A DNA stretch of 64,000 bases from JAUIET01 sp045106985 (GTDB lineage: Bacteria > Pseudomonadota > Gammaproteobacteria > Pseudomonadales > JAUIET01): the NCBI GenBank assembly GCA_045106985.1, contig JBGCFQ010000003.1, forward strand, positions 87,290-151,289. Direction: 5' to 3'. This document shows, one piece after another, positions 16,562-24,671 of this stretch. Under the pieces are notes generated by a model. It was not told where the DNA came from. It ran no database searches and saw nothing but the letters and a program-made list of their open reading frames with translations. Made by a program: the position numbers and the translations under genes. Position 1 is the first letter of the stretch. Every line of letters begins with the position of its first letter.

Positions 16562-18034
16562 CTATGCTTTCTCTAACTCTGCTTCAATAGGCCTCAACTG
16601 CACAATACTAAGGTCAGGCGATGGCTCGCGAATCAGATGCCGTTGCAATAACATGTAAGTGTCTTTATCAAAACCCAGAGAAATGCTTGTCAGTTGCACG
16701 CCACTGCTATTGATGATGTCTTCATCCAGCTCGTCCACCATCAGCTCTGAAGGATTCGCCACGCGCCAGCTACCGCGATAGGCCCAGTTATCTATAATGT
16801 GTGCATCAACGAAGGCTTTGGTTTTGTGGCGTTCTATTACAGCTATGCGGCTGTCGTAGGGCCATGCGTCAATGCGTTTTTTATCCAGTGCAAGTTTCAG
16901 TTTGGCGTTGTGGTCTGCAAAGCTCTCACTGCCCGTGCAGGCGCCGTTGCATTTTTTCAATTGGAAACCAAAGCAAGCACCAGGGCCTTTCTCAAGGCCT
17001 AACAACTTTTTGCAAAGCTGATCATCGCTGGAAAGCTCTTCGAGCATTTTGTTCGCAGTGCGCTTGGAGCTAAAAATTCCATAACAGGTCATTTGCCCAA
17101 TTTTGCTGGCTTCGTGTTGCGCCACGACGGCTTTGTAATATCCCGCATCGTTGGCGTCAAGGTGCACGCTCCATAGTTTTTTCATGGGCCGTTGGCGCCG
17201 ATTGTAGATCGGCTGTAGATTTTTAATCTCGTGATTTTCTAGCAACAAAGCGCCGAGTTCACCGGCCGAGCAACGGTGCTCCACGGAGCGAATTTCTTGC
17301 GCCATACGCATTTCGCGACTTTCTCTTATGTCGGACGAAAAATGGGAGCGTACTCGAGTACGAATGCTTTTACTCTTGCCAACATACAGCAGGCTGGCGT
17401 TCTCACCATAAAAGTAATAAACGCCGGGCTCCTCTGGTAGAGCGGCAATATCAGCCGGGTCCAAGTGGCATGGTACGGAGGCATTCTTCAGTTGTACGCT
17501 TGCCGCTTTGTTTACAGTGTCTAAACCATGTTCTTCAATGGCGTAGTTTAAGAAGGCCTCAGTCGACTCTACATCGGCCATTGCTCTGTGTCGCGCGCCG
17601 GGTTTATGGCCTATGCGCTCAATGATTTTCCCAAGGCTGTAGCCCTGCCATTGAGGGTACAAGGCGCGAGCGAGTTTCACTGTACACACAATGTTAGGTT
17701 TGAAATCAAAACCACAATGCGCAAAGCCTGCTTTCAAAAACGAGTAATCGAAGCGAGCGTTGTGCGCAATAAAAACAGTATCTTTGATCAAAGACCAGAG
17801 CTCCGGCGCGAGGTCTTCAAAGCCAGCCTCATTCTCAACCATGGCATTGCTGATTCCGGTTAATGAGGATATGAAGGGGGGAATGCTGCGGTAGGGATTT
17901 ACCAAGCGTTGTAATTCAAAACGACTGCCGTCCACGTCAAGTATTGCTACGCCAACCTCGGTAATGCTCTCTCTTGCTGCACTTGTGCCAGTAGTTTCTA
18001 AGTCGACAATGGCGCAGACGCGGTTTAACAACAA
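16562..18034 (-). CDS. DEDDh exonuclease-GIY-YIG endonuclease fusion (UvrC/Cho-like)
   Basis: Residues 1 to about 175 form a DnaQ-like 3'-5' exonuclease: D11-x-E13 in VDLETTG, D96 in HNARFD, H149 and D154 in HRAMADVE complete the DEDDh set. From about residue 200 comes a GIY-YIG nuclease domain (PGVYYFYGENASLLYVGKSK, RTRVRSHF, ending IKNLQPIYNRRQR) as in UvrC and Cho, followed by about 200 residues with a Cys cluster (CFGFQLKKCNGAC) as in UvrC-related proteins. Start is a TTG codon with a poor ribosome binding site; no in-frame ATG precedes it. It lies 48 bases after the flavin split-barrel gene, so it is likely the last gene of the rpoE-chrR-phr operon. Confidence 0.85.
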   Translation of the reverse strand: MLLNRVCAIVDLETTGTSAARESITEVGVAILDVDGSRFELQRLVNPYRSIPPFISSLTGISNAMVENEAGFEDLAPELWSLIKDTVFIAHNARFDYSFLKAGFAHCGFDFKPNIVCTVKLARALYPQWQGYSLGKIIERIGHKPGARHRAMADVESTEAFLNYAIEEHGLDTVNKAASVQLKNASVPCHLDPADIAALPEEPGVYYFYGENASLLYVGKSKSIRTRVRSHFSSDIRESREMRMAQEIRSVEHRCSAGELGALLLENHEIKNLQPIYNRRQRPMKKLWSVHLDANDAGYYKAVVAQHEASKIGQMTCYGIFSSKRTANKMLEELSSDDQLCKKLLGLEKGPGACFGFQLKKCNGACTGSESFADHNAKLKLALDKKRIDAWPYDSRIAVIERHKTKAFVDAHIIDNWAYRGSWRVANPSELMVDELDEDIINSSGVQLTSISLGFDKDTYMLLQRHLIREPSPDLSIVQLRPIEAELEKA

Positions 18035-18082
18035 GACGGCATACTCTTTGGTGTGTATGTGTCCTGCCTACTCCTTAGTAAT

Positions 18083-18547
18083 CTAAGTAGTGCTAACCGG
18101 ACTCATTCGATGGCTGAAATCCCAAGCGCTTAATCGCGTGAGCTCAATTCGAATAGCATACTCCTCGGCCGCGCGACCCAGCAACCAATTCGACAAGGAA
18201 GAATTGGAGTTTCCAAGGTATCGCTTGATCAAGCTTTCAAGAACCGGTTTCGCGGATTGAGCGTCGAGTGTTACGGTGCCTCGCCCACGAACGCCGCAGT
18301 AGGGCACTTCGTTTCCTGAAATTTCGAAACTGCACTTTGCGTTTGCCTGCAATGCTTGAATGAGACGGCTACTTTGATGGGCCGCACACCAAAGATAGCC
18401 ATCACTGTACTCGAACCACATTGAGCAGATAATGGGGTAGCCGTCTTCAGAGCTCACCGCTATTCGAATGGGAGTGTGTGCAGAATGAAAATACCCTTCA
18501 ATCTGCTTTTCGTCCCAGGAGCTGTTGCGGGTAACAATGCTATTCAT
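18083..18547 (-). CDS. pyridoxamine 5'-phosphate oxidase-like FMN split-barrel protein
   Basis: 154 residues with the pattern of the PNPOx-like FMN-binding split barrel: an N-terminal helix, then TPIRIAVSSEDGYPIICSMWFEYSDGYLWCAAHQSSRLIQAL with the strands and the SRLIQ helix, then CSFEISGNEVPYCGVRGRGTVTL. Such proteins bind FMN, F420 or haem and carry out reductions or oxidations; the substrate cannot be told. Its ATG overlaps the stop of the photolyase gene, so the two are translationally coupled. Membership in a photo-oxidative stress operon suggests a redox role. Confidence 0.82.
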   Translation of the reverse strand: MNSIVTRNSSWDEKQIEGYFHSAHTPIRIAVSSEDGYPIICSMWFEYSDGYLWCAAHQSSRLIQALQANAKCSFEISGNEVPYCGVRGRGTVTLDAQSAKPVLESLIKRYLGNSNSSLSNWLLGRAAEEYAIRIELTRLSAWDFSHRMSPVSTT

Positions 18548-20019
18548 GATTTTTCTCGCTTGGGTAAACCACGGAATGCAGCCATTGCGCGTTCTCGTGC
18601 GGCTTTATGTTCAACAATGGGGTGAGGGTATGTTTCGCCTAATGCTATGCCGGCTTCTGACAATATGTCATCAGAAGCCTTGTGAGGTTCGTGAATATAT
18701 TTTGCAGGCAGGGCGCTAAGCTCGGGTACATAGCTGCGAATATAATCGCCTTGCGGATCGAATCGGGTGCTTTGTAGCGTAGGGTTGAAAATTCTAAAGT
18801 AGGGTGCTGCATCAGCGCCACTGCCGGCCGCCCATTGCCAGCTCGCCGTGTTGTTCGCCTGATCCGCATCTACCAGCGTGTCCCAAAACCAACGCTCGCC
18901 ATGCAGCCAGTGTTGAAGCAGGTGTTTCACAAGGAAGGAAGCAACAACCATTCTTACTCGATTATGCATCCAGCCGGTTTGCCACAACTGTCTCATGCCG
19001 GCATCTACTAGAGGGTAGCCAGTTTGGCCTTGCTGCCAAGCGCGCAGCTGCGCTTCGTCTTCCAGCCAAGGGAAGGCATCGAATTCAGGCCTGAATGGCT
19101 TGTCTATCATTGCTGGCCAGTTGTGCAGCAGGTAATGGGCGAAATCGCGCCACACTAATTCGCGAAGAAAGGCGGTGGCGCCTTCCTTTCGGTGGGGCAA
19201 GTCGTCCACGGCTTGTTCAATCTGGTGCCAAACAGCGCGCGGGCTTATTTCACCGTAATGCAGATGCGGTGAAAGCATCGATGTGCCGTCTTCTGCCGGT
19301 ATATCACGCCCAAGCTTATAGTTAATCAAGCCTCGCTTTATAAATTCATCCAACCGCTCTTGAGCCCCTTGCGCGCCTGGCGTCCATTCTCGGGCCAGAC
19401 CTGCAGACCAGTCAGGCTTTACGGGCAACAAAACAAGTGAGTCCAAACTTTGAAACACAGACTTAGTTGACGAAAACCAGAGACCTTTTGGCGCAGTAGC
19501 GGCTGAGCGTCCGGGTGAAAGATGACTCATACAACGTTTGTAGAATGGCGTAAACACCTTATAGGGTTGGCCATTGTCGCGATGAATCAACTCCGGTTCA
19601 AACAAAAGTGCTCCGGCGAACCGTCTTACGGCTATCTGCTGGCTTGCGAACATATCGTGAACTTGTTGTTCAAGTAGTGCGGCGTCCGAATCATAAGATC
19701 GCGACATAAAGATTTCAGCAATGGTGTGTGATGCACTGAGTTCTTTGAAAATATCCTTCGTTGCGCCTTTTGCAATGTGAAGCGTGCTACCGAGCTTGCC
19801 AAGCTCAAGCTCGAGAGCCTGCAAGCTATGATGAAGCCACCAGGCACTGGCACCGCCAATTTCACGCAGATCTTCTTGGTCGTGTATGTAAATTGCCAGT
19901 ACGGGAAGGCCGGTTTCCAACGCCGAATGCAACGCAGAGTTATCATTAACTCGCAGGTCGCGACGAAACCAAACCAGAGCTATGGGCTGGTTCGTAGGTG
20001 TAGCTGGCTCGGTGGTCAA
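18544..20019 (-). CDS. phrB: deoxyribodipyrimidine photolyase
   Basis: A 491-residue class I CPD photolyase or close cryptochrome relative. The N-terminal alpha/beta antenna domain begins ALVWFRRDLRVNDNSAL; the C-terminal FAD-binding domain has GYPLVDAGMRQLWQTGWMHNR, LVDADQANNTASWQWAAGSG and APYFRIFNPTLQS. The enzyme splits UV-induced cyclobutane dimers with blue light. The Trp residues of the electron-transfer chain appear to be present in WQTGWMHNR and ASWQW. The gene overlaps the anti-sigma gene by 4 bases, so it belongs to the rpoE-chrR transcript. The conserved AANNTASWQW-type context favours CPD photolyase over DASH. Confidence 0.96.
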   Translation of the reverse strand: MTTEPATPTNQPIALVWFRRDLRVNDNSALHSALETGLPVLAIYIHDQEDLREIGGASAWWLHHSLQALELELGKLGSTLHIAKGATKDIFKELSASHTIAEIFMSRSYDSDAALLEQQVHDMFASQQIAVRRFAGALLFEPELIHRDNGQPYKVFTPFYKRCMSHLSPGRSAATAPKGLWFSSTKSVFQSLDSLVLLPVKPDWSAGLAREWTPGAQGAQERLDEFIKRGLINYKLGRDIPAEDGTSMLSPHLHYGEISPRAVWHQIEQAVDDLPHRKEGATAFLRELVWRDFAHYLLHNWPAMIDKPFRPEFDAFPWLEDEAQLRAWQQGQTGYPLVDAGMRQLWQTGWMHNRVRMVVASFLVKHLLQHWLHGERWFWDTLVDADQANNTASWQWAAGSGADAAPYFRIFNPTLQSTRFDPQGDYIRSYVPELSALPAKYIHEPHKASDDILSEAGIALGETYPHPIVEHKAARERAMAAFRGLPKREKS

Positions 20020-20648
20020 AACTTAAAAATAGGATTGAACAGTCGTGAGATCGGGCCAGTAAATTTAAGATCGCCGGATACGGCCGTTAAAAGCACGCAG
20101 TCTTGATCACGATGCGCAACGGGTTGGTGCACGTGACTGGCATCGCATTCAACAAAGTCACCAGCTACAAAATTTCCAAGCTCGTCGGAGTACCCGCCTT
20201 GTAAAAGGACAGTAAACTCTGCATCGGTGTGAGTGTGTTGGAAAACACGGCGGCCCTTGGCCACACGCAACAGCTTTAAAACAAAGCCATCCTCGGTAAG
20301 CCCCAAGTCACAGCTACGTACACCAAGCCCCAGACTCTTCCAATTAGCCGACTCTATTCCATCTGGCAATAAAGCTGACAAGGCAGATTTTTTCTTGCGC
20401 TGGCTTGAAAGCGTTTTTATCTGTGTGTCGGTATCTACGTCCATCATAACGCGATCGAATAGATCATCGCTGCACGCTATGCTTTCGCCACTTTCCAGTA
20501 TGGCGGCGCCCAGTAAGTTAAATTCTCCCACGCGGCGTTCGCACTCATGGCATTGTTCAATATGAGTAGTAACACACAGTGCAGGACCAGCACTTAAGCT
20601 GCCAGCGGAATACTCTGTCAGTAAATGTTCTGTAGGGTGGTGGCTCAT
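20016..20648 (-). CDS. chrR: ChrR-type cupin anti-sigma factor
   Basis: 210 residues. The N-terminal zinc-binding anti-sigma domain has His residues at 3, 4 and 8 and the HxxxCxxC motif (H29, C33, C36). The C-terminal cupin has H138, H140, E144 and H174, in the same order and spacing as the second zinc site of Rhodobacter ChrR. In that family ChrR holds the sigma factor until singlet oxygen or organic peroxides inactivate it. The gene overlaps both rpoE (upstream) and phr (downstream) by four bases, giving a tightly coupled stress operon. Confidence 0.94.
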   Translation of the reverse strand: MSHHPTEHLLTEYSAGSLSAGPALCVTTHIEQCHECERRVGEFNLLGAAILESGESIACSDDLFDRVMMDVDTDTQIKTLSSQRKKKSALSALLPDGIESANWKSLGLGVRSCDLGLTEDGFVLKLLRVAKGRRVFQHTHTDAEFTVLLQGGYSDELGNFVAGDFVECDASHVHQPVAHRDQDCVLLTAVSGDLKFTGPISRLFNPIFKF

Positions 20649-21217
20649 AGTTCTTTCTCCTGCAACAACAACTTCATGCGTGCGAGTGCGAGTCGGGTGC
20701 GCGACTTAACAGTACCTAAGGGGATGTTGAATTCAGCGGCAATTTCACTTTGTGACTTACCTTCCATATACATTTTTTTCAACACCAGTGCTTGCTCCGG
20801 ATTAATGTCCGCCAATCCCAGGCGTATGTTGTCTGCTATCTGGCGCTGTTTCAGCTGGACTATAGGTTCTGGAACGTCCGACTCGTGCCATAAATCATCG
20901 GAGTCTATGCAGGCATCGTGATTCTTGTTGCGCCTTTGCATATCAATGCGCACGTTTCTAGCAATCGTGAACACCCAGGCGTCTACATTGGCTTTGGAGC
21001 TGTCATAAAGCGCAGCCTTGTTCCACACCTTAATCATTGTTTCTTGCACGATGTCTTCGGCCATTGACGCTGACCCCGCCACGCCAGGCGACTTCATTGA
21101 GTAGGCCTTCACTCTACCTGCATAGAAATCAAACAGCTGTTTAAAAGCGTGTTTGTCTTGATCGCTTGCTATGGCTTTTACCCAGCCAGCAACCTGATGC
21201 GCTTCGTTCATGTCCAT
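20645..21217 (-). CDS. rpoE: ECF sigma factor of the RpoE-ChrR (ECF11) type
   Basis: A 190-residue extracytoplasmic-function sigma factor. Region 2 is visible in AEDIVQETMIKVWNKAALYD and the following FTIARNVRIDMQRR; region 4 in EQALVLKKMYMEGKSQSEIA and the helix-turn-helix IPLGTVKSRTRLALARMK. The cognate ChrR overlaps downstream, and a matching promoter (TGATCC-N16-CGTA) stands upstream, implying autoregulation. In Rhodobacter and relatives this pair drives the singlet-oxygen response. It should not be confused with the envelope-stress RpoE of E. coli. ATG at 21217 is used; a second in-frame ATG follows two codons later. Confidence 0.94.
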   Translation of the reverse strand: MDMNEAHQVAGWVKAIASDQDKHAFKQLFDFYAGRVKAYSMKSPGVAGSASMAEDIVQETMIKVWNKAALYDSSKANVDAWVFTIARNVRIDMQRRNKNHDACIDSDDLWHESDVPEPIVQLKQRQIADNIRLGLADINPEQALVLKKMYMEGKSQSEIAAEFNIPLGTVKSRTRLALARMKLLLQEKEL

Positions 21218-21241
21218 TCTCTATGTTTGTCTCTCTCTTAC

Positions 21242-21267
21242 TACGGGTACTGAGTCCTATTGGATCA
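21242..21267 (-). promoter_or_regulatory. putative ECF promoter of rpoE-chrR-phr
   Basis: On the minus strand TGATCC (21267-21262), a 16-base spacer, then CGTA (21245-21242). The predicted transcript start is about 18 bases before the rpoE ATG. The element is arranged back to back with an identical one for the divergent operon, so one sigma factor could drive both. Confidence 0.72.
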
Positions 21268-21290
21268 CACTAAGATGTTTCACTTGTCTG

Positions 21291-21316
21291 TGATCCAAGC
21301 ATGGGGGCTAAACGTA
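21291..21316 (+). promoter_or_regulatory. putative ECF promoter of the FAD oxidoreductase-DUF1365-cfa operon
   Basis: TGATCC (21291-21296), 16 bases, CGTA (21313-21316, continuing AG). Same sequence and spacing as the divergent rpoE promoter. The expected transcript start is about 35 bases before the first ATG. Confidence 0.72.
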
Positions 21317-21356
21317 AGTTCCAGACTGATCCGTCGTTTGCCATGAAAATAAAGAA

Positions 21357-22619
21357 ATGCGAATTGCCATTATAGGTTCTGGAATATCCGGACTCACCGT
21401 TGCTAATAAATTATCGAGGAATCATGCAGTTACGGTTTATGAAGCACAAACATACGTAGGCGGACACACGGCTACAGTGGACGTTGAGGTTGCTGGAGCG
21501 ACTCATGCGATCGACACCGGCTTTATTGTATATAACGATCGTACTTATCCCAACTTTATTAAACTGCTTCAACAACTTGGTGTGTCTAGCCAAGCAACGA
21601 CTATGGGCTTTAGTATGAGCTGCCAGCGATCAGGGCTGGAATACAGCGGTGCTGGCCTAAGCAGTCTTTTTGCGCAGCGGAAGAATATAATATCACCGAC
21701 CTTTCTGCGTCTGGTGCGTGACATCGTTCGCTTCAATAGCAGTGCTACCCGGGATTACGACGCCCTGGCGCTTAGCGGGCAGCAAACTCTGGGCGAATAT
21801 CTTGCCTTGAATGCCTATAGCCAAGGCTTCATCGACCACTATCTGGCGCCCATGGCATCGGCCATCTGGTCAACCAGTCTGAACAGCGTTCTCGATTTTC
21901 CTATCTTGTTTTTCATTGAGTTCTTTAAGAACCATGGCCTGTTGCAACTGAGCAACCGCCCTCAATGGCGCACCATCCGCGGAGGATCCAGAGAATACAT
22001 TGCACCGTTAATCCGGCCTTTCAAAGAATACATTCACCTCAATTGCGCCGTGCGGAGAATCTGTAGAAATGACAATCGCATCGAGCTTTCAACCGATCGT
22101 TTTGGTACGGAATTCTATGACCACGTTGTTATTGCAACCCACTCAGATCAAGCCTTAGAGATGCTATTTGATGCAAGCTACTTAGAGCAGGAAATTCTTG
22201 GTGCCATACCCTACGTTGAAAATTCAGTGGTGTTGCACACAGATGAATCGATTCTACCGAGCTTGCAGTCCACGTGGTCTAGCTGGAATTACCTGATTCC
22301 CAAGCAAGAGCGCAGCAAACCTGTGCTCACCTATAACATGAATATTTTGCAGGGCATTGAGGCCGATAAAACGTTTTGCGTTACGTTGAACGGGGACGAT
22401 TTACTTGATGAGCGCGAGGTGCTTGGTCGCTATTCATACTCTCATCCTGAGTTCAGCGAAGGCGCAGTCGCGGCGCAAGAATTGTGGCGAGGTCTGAATG
22501 GCAAGCGTAACACCTGGTATTGCGGTGCTTATTGGGGCAATGGCTTTCACGAAGATGGGGTGACTAGCGCGCTTCGAGTAGTCGAAGCGATGCTGCATGG
22601 TGGACTTAACCGTGGATAG
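21357..22619 (+). CDS. FAD-dependent amine-oxidase-like oxidoreductase
   Basis: 420 residues beginning MRIAIIGSGISGLTVANKL, the GxGxxG dinucleotide loop of the flavin amine oxidase fold, followed by GGHTATVDVE and an aromatic-rich C-terminus with GNGFHEDGVTSALRVVEAML, the second FAD-binding motif. It is the type routinely found directly before DUF1365 and cyclopropane synthase genes, and resembles the flavoprotein (UfaD) implicated in furan fatty acid formation in Rhodobacter. Its substrate is probably an acyl chain of a membrane phospholipid (inference). It is the first gene of an operon behind a TGATCC-N16-CGTA promoter; the stop overlaps the next gene by 23 bases. Confidence 0.88.
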   Translation: MRIAIIGSGISGLTVANKLSRNHAVTVYEAQTYVGGHTATVDVEVAGATHAIDTGFIVYNDRTYPNFIKLLQQLGVSSQATTMGFSMSCQRSGLEYSGAGLSSLFAQRKNIISPTFLRLVRDIVRFNSSATRDYDALALSGQQTLGEYLALNAYSQGFIDHYLAPMASAIWSTSLNSVLDFPILFFIEFFKNHGLLQLSNRPQWRTIRGGSREYIAPLIRPFKEYIHLNCAVRRICRNDNRIELSTDRFGTEFYDHVVIATHSDQALEMLFDASYLEQEILGAIPYVENSVVLHTDESILPSLQSTWSSWNYLIPKQERSKPVLTYNMNILQGIEADKTFCVTLNGDDLLDEREVLGRYSYSHPEFSEGAVAAQELWRGLNGKRNTWYCGAYWGNGFHEDGVTSALRVVEAMLHGGLNRG

Positions 22620-23373
22620 CTGTGTTCTAACCGGCTCCGTCCGGCATCGTCGCTACCGAACAAAAGCGCATTCCTTTAGATACTCAGTCTTTATGGTGTT
22701 GGTTGATCTGGAACGCGTGGAAGACCTATTTGATTTTGGTCGTTTCTGGAGCACTAGGCCGTCATTGGTGCGTTTTAGGCGACAAGATTATCTTCCCGGT
22801 AAGCCTAATCTGGCGGAGGAAGTTAGAAGCACTGTTGAAGCCGCTACAGGTCAAATACCCAGCGGGCGAATTTGCTTACTTACAAACCCAAGAATCTTCG
22901 GCTATTTGATTAATCCGATTTCCATTTTTTATTGCTTCTCATCGACGGATTGCCAGCAGGAAAGTGTGCAATACATTGTTCTGGAGGTTGTCAGCACGCC
23001 GTGGAAAGAACGCTGTCGATACGTGCTGGCCTGTGACCCATTGGCACGTAATCAACGTATTCGCTTTAGGAAAAAAATGCATGTGTCTCCGTTCCTGCCA
23101 ATGGATATGACCTATGTTCTTAGAGCCAACCAGCCCGCTAATCAAGTGGCGGTGCACTTGCAGAATTGGGAGCAAGAGCGCTTGGCGCTTGATGCAACGC
23201 TAGCGCTGAAGTCGGCGGGCAACACGAATAGGGTGCGATTAAAGGTAATTGCGGCCTACCCATGGATGACGGCAAAGGTTTACTTCGTTATTCACTGGCA
23301 GGCACTTCGGCTTTTCTTAAAAAGAATCCCTGTGGTGTTGCGCACTAGTGCTAAATCAGAATCTCTTAGGTGA
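22597..23373 (+). CDS. DUF1365 family protein
   Basis: 258 residues with the DUF1365 signature: VRHRRYRTKAHSFRYSVFMV near the start, then TNPRIFGYLINPISIFYCF and FRKKMHVSPFLPMDMTY. This family occurs almost always between an amine-oxidase-like flavoprotein and a cyclopropane synthase, as here, but its biochemical role is unknown. A role in handling modified membrane lipids is inferred from the neighbours. The gene starts within the end of the flavoprotein gene and ends 8 bases before cfa. The N-terminal ATG-TGG alternative cannot be excluded but the length is usual. Confidence 0.9.
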   Translation: MVDLTVDSCVLTGSVRHRRYRTKAHSFRYSVFMVLVDLERVEDLFDFGRFWSTRPSLVRFRRQDYLPGKPNLAEEVRSTVEAATGQIPSGRICLLTNPRIFGYLINPISIFYCFSSTDCQQESVQYIVLEVVSTPWKERCRYVLACDPLARNQRIRFRKKMHVSPFLPMDMTYVLRANQPANQVAVHLQNWEQERLALDATLALKSAGNTNRVRLKVIAAYPWMTAKVYFVIHWQALRLFLKRIPVVLRTSAKSESLR

Positions 23374-23381
23374 AATAAATT

Positions 23382-24671
23382 ATGGCTAACAACTCGATTG
23401 CTAACACAGGGCTGACGGCAAGTAATCAGAGCCTGCGCCGTCACCACATGTACAGCGTTCTTCTAAGCCGTGTGTTAAAGAAACTGCAGGTAGGTTTGTT
23501 GACTGTTACTAATCCTGGCGAAACTCTCGAGTACGGATCAAAATTTTCGCGTACGGATCTAACAGCGCATATAAACATCTTGAATCAAGGAGCCTATCGA
23601 CGAATTGTGCGTGGTGGCGTTCTCGGGGCGGCTGAGTCCTACATTCTGGGTGAATGGAGCAGTCCCGATCTTGTTGCTGTCGTTAGAGTGTTTTCTGCAA
23701 ACATGATAGTGATGTCAGAACTCGATGATGGTGGTGCGGTTTCGAAAGCCATCGCGAATGCTTGGCAATTGATTCGAAACAAAAATACCATTGATGGATC
23801 CAAGCGCAACATAGTCGCTCACTACGATTTGAGTAATGAGTTTTTCGCCTCTTTCCTTGATAAAGGCATGATGTACTCATCTGCGATGTTTCCCTATCCT
23901 AATGCGAGTCTGGAAGAGGCGGCCGACTATAAGCTGCGTCACATCTGCGAACGCCTGCAGCTAACTGAGTCTGATCATCTGCTGGAAATTGGAACCGGTT
24001 GGGGAGGCTTAGCCTGTTATGCGGCTAAACACTATGGCTGCCGAGTTACGTCCACCACCATCTCAAACGAGCAATTGTCGCTGGCGCGTCAACGTGTAAA
24101 GGATGAAGGGGTAGAAGACAAAGTAACGCTTCTTGACCTGGATTACAGAAAGCTTGAAGGCACTTACGATAAACTCGTTTCCGTAGAGATGATAGAGGCG
24201 GTAGGCCACGAATACTACAAAGAGTACTTTGCAGCCTGCAGTCGCTTACTGAAAGAGGATGGCCTAATGCTGTTGCAAGCGATAACGATTGCTGATGATC
24301 GTTACGAGTCCGCAAAGAATTCTGTCGATTTCATTAAGAAGTACATATTCCCCGGCGGTTGCTTACCTTGTAACTCGATTATTGCTCATCATATGGCCAA
24401 AGATGGGAATATGATGATTGTTGGGCTTGAAGATATCGGGTTACATTACGCCGACACGCTTGCTCATTGGCGCCAGCGTTTTTCGGCTGCAAAAAATGGG
24501 CTCGCGGCGCAGGGCTTTGACCAGCGTTTCGAGCGAATGTGGGATTTTTACCTGATGTATTGTGAAGGTGGATTTCGAGAGCGGCTTATCAGTGCGGTGC
24601 AAGTGCTGGCGGCCAAACCAGGCCGACGCGAAGCTCCGGCTGTGAATATGTTTGTTGAGGGTAGTTCATGA
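23382..24671 (+). CDS. cfa: cyclopropane-fatty-acyl-phospholipid synthase family methyltransferase
   Basis: A 429-residue SAM-dependent methyltransferase of the Cfa/UfaM family. The N-terminal domain (residues 1-130) precedes NIVAHYDLSNEFFASFLDKGMMYSSAMF, the lipid-binding signature, then LEIGTGWGGLACYAA, the SAM-binding glycine loop, and VSVEMIEAVGHEYY with a catalytic Glu region. It methylates double bonds of unsaturated acyl chains in membrane phospholipids, giving cyclopropane or methyl-branched chains. Its ORF overlaps the next gene by four bases (ATGA). Whether it makes cyclopropane rings or a methylated intermediate for furan lipids cannot be told from sequence. Confidence 0.93.
   Translation: MANNSIANTGLTASNQSLRRHHMYSVLLSRVLKKLQVGLLTVTNPGETLEYGSKFSRTDLTAHINILNQGAYRRIVRGGVLGAAESYILGEWSSPDLVAVVRVFSANMIVMSELDDGGAVSKAIANAWQLIRNKNTIDGSKRNIVAHYDLSNEFFASFLDKGMMYSSAMFPYPNASLEEAADYKLRHICERLQLTESDHLLEIGTGWGGLACYAAKHYGCRVTSTTISNEQLSLARQRVKDEGVEDKVTLLDLDYRKLEGTYDKLVSVEMIEAVGHEYYKEYFAACSRLLKEDGLMLLQAITIADDRYESAKNSVDFIKKYIFPGGCLPCNSIIAHHMAKDGNMMIVGLEDIGLHYADTLAHWRQRFSAAKNGLAAQGFDQRFERMWDFYLMYCEGGFRERLISAVQVLAAKPGRREAPAVNMFVEGSS

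Noticed and set aside
20645..21217. Envelope-stress RpoE (E. coli type)
   Set aside because: The partner is a zinc-cupin ChrR, not RseA/RseB, and the promoter motif is TGATCC-based rather than GGAACTT.
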